Positions 59,616 through 64,000 of a stretch of DNA of 64,000 nucleotides are shown one piece after another. A program made the translations under genes and the position numbers. The number at the start of each line of letters is the position of its first letter. Position 1 is the stretch's first letter. The notes below the pieces were generated by a model. It was not told the origin of the DNA, did no database searches, and saw only the letters and a list, made by a program, of their open reading frames with translations. This DNA is from Macrobrachium rosenbergii (lineage: Eukaryota; Arthropoda; Malacostraca; Decapoda; Palaemonidae): the NCBI RefSeq assembly GCF_040412425.1, contig NC_089766.1, forward strand, positions 19,224,700 through 19,288,699, read 5' to 3'.

Positions 59616-59616
<1 letters not shown>

Positions 59617-59646
<30 letters not shown>

Positions 59647-59673
59647 AAGAAGAAGAAGAAGAAGAAGAAGAAG
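59617..59673. repeat. (GAA)n microsatellite
   Basis: About 57 bases of AGA repeat; an Arg-rich open frame here is an artefact. Confidence 0.95.
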
Positions 59674-59940
59674 ATATGGCGAAAGGGATAGTAGATGATC
59701 CAGATTGTTAGCTGATAAAGATAATATTGACCATTGCTTTTAAATAAATCGCTTTATGAGAAATTCATTTAGTTACATCACTTCCCCAACGGTATGATAT
59801 AATTAAGTTTAACTTTGTCCGCTGGAAATATGAATACATCAGTAATTGAGGCATTTTCTTCAACAGGGAATTTACTCCGCATCATTTAGTGTAAAATCTT
59901 TTCATCGCCGGAATTCAATGAATAGCGTAAATACTGAGGA

Positions 59941-60309
<369 letters not shown>

Positions 60310-60419
60310 GTTTCCTATTTGCAGGTAAATGTTAAGCCTCAACCTTCATTACTTTGCTCTACCATGACCTTGTAAGATAACCAGGAGCATATAAAACAGA
60401 AAAACAAAAGGAGATATAC

Positions 60420-61440
60420 AGTAGCTTAGGGCTCTTTCTCAAAGGGAAATGCGTGAAACACGTGGATACAAAAATACGTATATTTATATAATAGACAATA
60501 TCAAAAGGGAAATGAATTAAAACACGTTAATTTGCTGCTGCAGTTGAAAGTCCTCCAGAGGTTGGGGGAGGAAAAGCTTGGGAATGCCAGGAACACGGAC
60601 CAAGGAGAACTCTGCTACGATCGTCCTTCTGAAACGATATAGGACCCAGGTTACGATCCAAGGCTGGAATTGGGGAATGCTTTTACTCTAGGGTGCGCTG
60701 AGGGCGCCGAGGACAGCCTCGAGGCTTGACTAGTGACTTGAGCAAGATGGCAGTGAACACGTGGGCCGGGATTGAACCAAGAAGCTCAGGGAATATTCAA
60801 GATATGGGCCCAGAAGTTTAATGAATGCACCAGGGCGAAAGTAACGTGACTAAGCAACTCTTTCCGGTACTTTACCACTTAGCAGGAGCGTAAGGCTGAC
60901 GTCGACATAGGGCTTCGTTCCAGTCCTTCGCAACGGCGTCCGCAAGGGGTCCACACGTGTGTGTAGACAACGGCCTCCCACCAAGGACGTACTTTTGGGT
61001 CGTAGATCGGTGGCAGGATGGAAGGGCGCCCTTGTGATGGTAAGGGGCTACAGTTGAGTTTCCGCTCACTCTAGGATTTGCAATTCACCACTTGCAACGG
61101 ATACTGGCCAAGTGGAGGCGAGGAGAAGTTGGGGGGCGTTTGAACTCGTGACCTTCTACATTCACGTCTGGGCTGTGTGTGAGAGCGATCTTCTGGCGCC
61201 ATGGTCTTTTATTACTTCTGATCAGGTGCAGGGGGAGTTGGGGGGGCGATGGCCTGACAGGGGTCATAGCTCCTGTACCAAAGAAAGGACGCCAGCCAGT
61301 TACTGCCCTAGGCTAAGATTATTTCATGAGCGTGCCTTACGACACCCCGAATTTCTGCCCAGAACCAACCCGAACCAGATTTCACTACCTCTCACAGGTT
61401 CAAATAGACAGAGGCCTATCTATCGGCCAAGCAAAAGCAG
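60420..61440. repeat. GC-richer old interspersed repeat (possible pair with 11100-12020)
   Basis: See 11100-12020 for shared words. The plus frame 61112-61474 has no domain. Confidence 0.35.
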
Positions 61441-61489
61441 GAAGGAGGTTTTTTTTAGCTTATTTTGGCGCTAATCTTTACAATAGCTT

Positions 61490-61715
61490 CCATCAGTTAT
61501 TTTGATTCAGTCTGATACAGGAAAGAGACACACGGCTCATCTCACTACCTTTTTTAATCCGGGGACACAGGATTCATTCAGTCAGCCATCCTGAGGAAAT
61601 TTTGGATCTCTTCAGCTTCGGGGGTTTGCAGTGGACTCCAACGTTAAACAGCGTCCAACAAGCTGGTGAGTCGTGTGCCTTTATTTCACTGTTAGACCCA
61701 TATTCTGGGTATATA
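61490..61715 (+). repeat. GC-rich interspersed repeat family 2, copy 3
   Basis: Shares GATTCATTCAGTCAGCCAT, GGACTCCAACGTTAAAC and a GTTAGAC end with 40873-41085. Confidence 0.55.
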
Positions 61716-61719
61716 CCTA

Positions 61720-62940
61720 GACCATGGTTAGACCAAATTAAAATCAAACCAAACCGTATGTAATTCCTTGCAAAGGTTCCCTAGAATATATTGTCTCTTA
61801 TCAAAGAATGAATTATATAGAAACCGACGTAAATATCAATAAATATTATAAATTACAAATATATAAAAAAGGTAAGCCGTGAAGTCGCATATCATTGGAA
61901 AGAAAAATTAAAACAGGAGACAACTGAATGTTATGGTATAAAGGCTTTTCATCCTCCCAGCGCTTACCAACTCAAATTATATGGTCATCACCATACAAAT
62001 ATTTCTTTAAGAATTTCAAAACCTCAGAATTATACTCTTTGATGAAAGCCACAGTCTCATATTTCACGACCTTTTCTTTCTGTCGCCTCTTCAGTCTGTA
62101 TTTATGCTAAATTTGTTCTTCGCTCTTACTTTGCAAACTCTGATGAAGCAAGAGGTTATCATAAAATCTGCACAGGAAGTAAGGTTGCCCCCTAAGTGTT
62201 ATGCTGTTATTAATCGGGTGGCCGGACCCACCCTCCAGTAGGTCGTCACCTGGTCAGGTGAGTCATTATTATGACGTCACTTGCGACACTGAATGAGCTT
62301 CTTCATTAGTTTCATCTCTTTCTTTATTTTCTTCTTCATTTCTAGGAAGCTCTCTCTGTCTCTCCTGTGACGGGATCTCTTCGACTTGAGGAACTTTTCT
62401 TTCGTAAATTTATTCTTGAGAAAGAGTATCGCCAACGAACGCAGTCAAACCGACACATGAATAATTAATGGGGGGAATTTTGAAAAAGAGGAAGCGCAAT
62501 TAATTGCATCTCTCACCGAGACTTTGGATAATGAGGCTAATGAGGTTGATATGCAAATCTTTCTTCGCTTCAAAGGGAAGTGAATTCCTAAAACTCTAAG
62601 ACTCTTCCTTCCTATATCTAGTCACACTGTGTGGCTGCAATGCATTTTTCTTTGTAGTTTATTGTAGTGGTTTACATTTAATAAACTCTCATTCTTTCTG
62701 TGTCAAGACATCATAAAGTAAATCTTTAATGGAATATGCAGGCGACTGTTTTTATTCTGTTTCAGTGTGATTTGATAAAATAGCATTGAATTCTTTATTC
62801 TTGAGACTCTCGCAAGATACAATCTTCAGGCCATTCGTGCCTTCCAAAAATATCCCCTAAAGAAGAGAATGATTAATATGGGGTTGACGTGCAAAGAATA
62901 AGAATAAGTAGAATAAAAAAATCAAATAATGTTTGACAAC
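61720..62940. other. Unassigned sequence
   Basis: About 1.2 kb without a gene, transposon or RNA that I can support. Confidence 0.4.
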
Positions 62941-62942
62941 TG

Positions 62943-62945
<3 letters not shown>

Positions 62946-63012
<67 letters not shown>
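62946..63012. repeat. (CT)n microsatellite
   Basis: About 67 bases of CT repeat. Confidence 0.95.
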
Positions 63013-63014
<2 letters not shown>

Positions 63015-63284
63015 CGAGACAGCTCTAAAGATTAATCCTCCCGAAATCCTTCCTCCAACCATAACGCAATAATAATCCTATTCCCAAAAACCCGCTGATT
63101 CCAATAAGGGAACTGGAATCCTACGACCACGCAGGAAATGAAACATCCCTCCTACTGGATGGAGAAGCCGCACCTAAGGTACAAATTCACAGCTGAGAAG
63201 AAAAGGGAAAATTCATATATAATTAAGTATGGACGAGGCAGCCAGTACCCGCCCACCTTTGAAAGGTACAATCAGCTAAAGTGG

Positions 63285-63365
63285 GAGCTATGGCTGAGTG
63301 GTGAAGCGCTCGACTCACGTTTGCCAGGTCCATTGATCGCTTGTAGCACACACCTACCAGTCCAT
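63285..63365 (+). repeat. Weak tRNA-like SINE relic
   Basis: GCTATGGCTGAGTGGTGAAG matches the A box of Leu/Ser-type tRNAs well, but the expected B box is poor (GGTCCATTGATCG). A relic at best. It lies inside an open frame (63138-63539) that has no domain. Confidence 0.35.
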
Positions 63366-63864
63366 CGAACTGCTGAGGTTTGCAGTGTCACCCCAGAGGA
63401 GTTGCTGAGAGACCGGAAGGCTGTACCCATCTGTCGCCACCCCTCCCGAGAGAAAGGGGACCGATGTTCCTGTTTGAGTTCAAATTTGTGCGGAAGTGTA
63501 GTTTGGACAATAAAGGAAAAAGACCGTTATGTCAGCTAATTTCACGTAGAGTATGTAGCACAAGGCAATGACTGCTCGTTTTGGTCAGCTCTCAGAAGTA
63601 GAGTTTTTCTCAGCTTACTGTAAGTGTACGATTTGCGATAATGTTCAGCTGCATCATAAATTTTCTGAAGAGAGGAAGTTGGAGTAGTTGGACAGCAAGA
63701 TCAAGAGGAGAGGAAATTAACTGACATAAATTACAAGGATCTTGAGGTGAAACTGGCAGAAAACCACAGGCCTGCAGTAAGAATTTACAGTAAGGTTAGA
63801 GAGGCTGGACTGCAAGATCGAAGAAAGGAAGCAGGGATGGACGTGAAGCAAAAAGATTAAAAGC

Positions 63865-63990
63865 GGGAATAGCCAGTGGTAGTAGGGACGCTGCCAACGT
63901 CCTTTAGTAATGCCTACAGTGCGCCCCCTAAAGGAATAAGGTTAACAATATTTTCTGTTAAGAAGGTAGTATTGTACGAAGAAAAGTTCC
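63865..63990 (+). repeat. Interspersed repeat, partner of 22935-23060
   Basis: See 22935-23060. The copy may run past the window edge. Confidence 0.6.
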
Positions 63991-64000
63991 TCATTGGACA

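Noticed and set aside
63138..63539. 133-codon plus-strand frame
   Set aside because: Contains a tRNA-like relic, no domain; more likely repeat-derived.

Overview
This window is repeat-dominated, intron/intergenic-type DNA from an animal nuclear genome, most likely a decapod crustacean (shrimp, prawn or crab group). The case rests on very long (TA)n arrays (by my own tally about 9% of the window), many (GA)n, (CT)n, (GT)n and (CA)n tracts, two Penelope-like element (PLE) families, and an interspersed repeat at 42.3-42.7 kb that I recognise as common in decapod sequences. There is no complete host protein-coding gene. Nothing bacterial (operons, ribosome binding sites, CRISPR) is present. A 500-base assembly gap (N) lies at 13501-14000.

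The most informative feature is a 7.85-kb LTR retrotransposon on the minus strand at 1776-9628. It has two ~1.04-kb LTRs, a primer binding site, a polypurine tract, gag with a CCHC zinc knuckle, and pol. The pol domains run protease, integrase, reverse transcriptase, RNase H. Sequence motifs are of Ty3/gypsy type, but integrase comes before reverse transcriptase, as in Ty1/copia. The known precedent is the Gmr1-like group. The element is inserted inside a (TA)n microsatellite, its LTRs are about 98% alike, and its reading frames are broken mainly by single-base indels.

Layout: 0-1.2 kb, inverted PLE endonuclease remnants and PLE 3' tail; 1.2-10.3 kb, (TA)n array split by the LTR element; 10.3-13.5 kb, palindromic tRNA-like SINE, a GC-richer old repeat and possible exons; 14-26 kb, a patchwork of diverged segmental copies (14.0-16.1 kb recurs at 20.2-21.5 and 24.8-25.9 kb) with minisatellites and a MITE; 26.1-28.8 kb, a DNA transposon candidate with 30-bp terminal inverted repeats and a broken minus-strand gene; 29-36 kb, microsatellites, local degraded duplications and a tRNA-like fragment; 36-42 kb, mostly featureless plus a 207-bp MITE with a perfect 6-bp target duplication; 42-45 kb, decapod repeat, head-to-head PLE tails, SINE copies and a possible terminal exon; 46.3-47.4 kb, a decayed hAT transposon; 49-52.4 kb, palindromic GTTTGCAAAC repeats, an inverted SINE cluster and a second PLE; 53-64 kb, GC-rich interspersed repeats, a segmental duplication pair (54.1-54.8 and 58.2-59.4 kb), two more MITE copies, a TTA-flanked MITE and further microsatellites.

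The genes present are therefore those of selfish elements, and they do not form a host pathway. Transposon ends, SINE tails and microsatellites abut repeatedly, which suggests that retroelement tails seeded or targeted the dinucleotide arrays. Several short collinear copies are rich in deletions and could be either decayed duplications or local assembly error.
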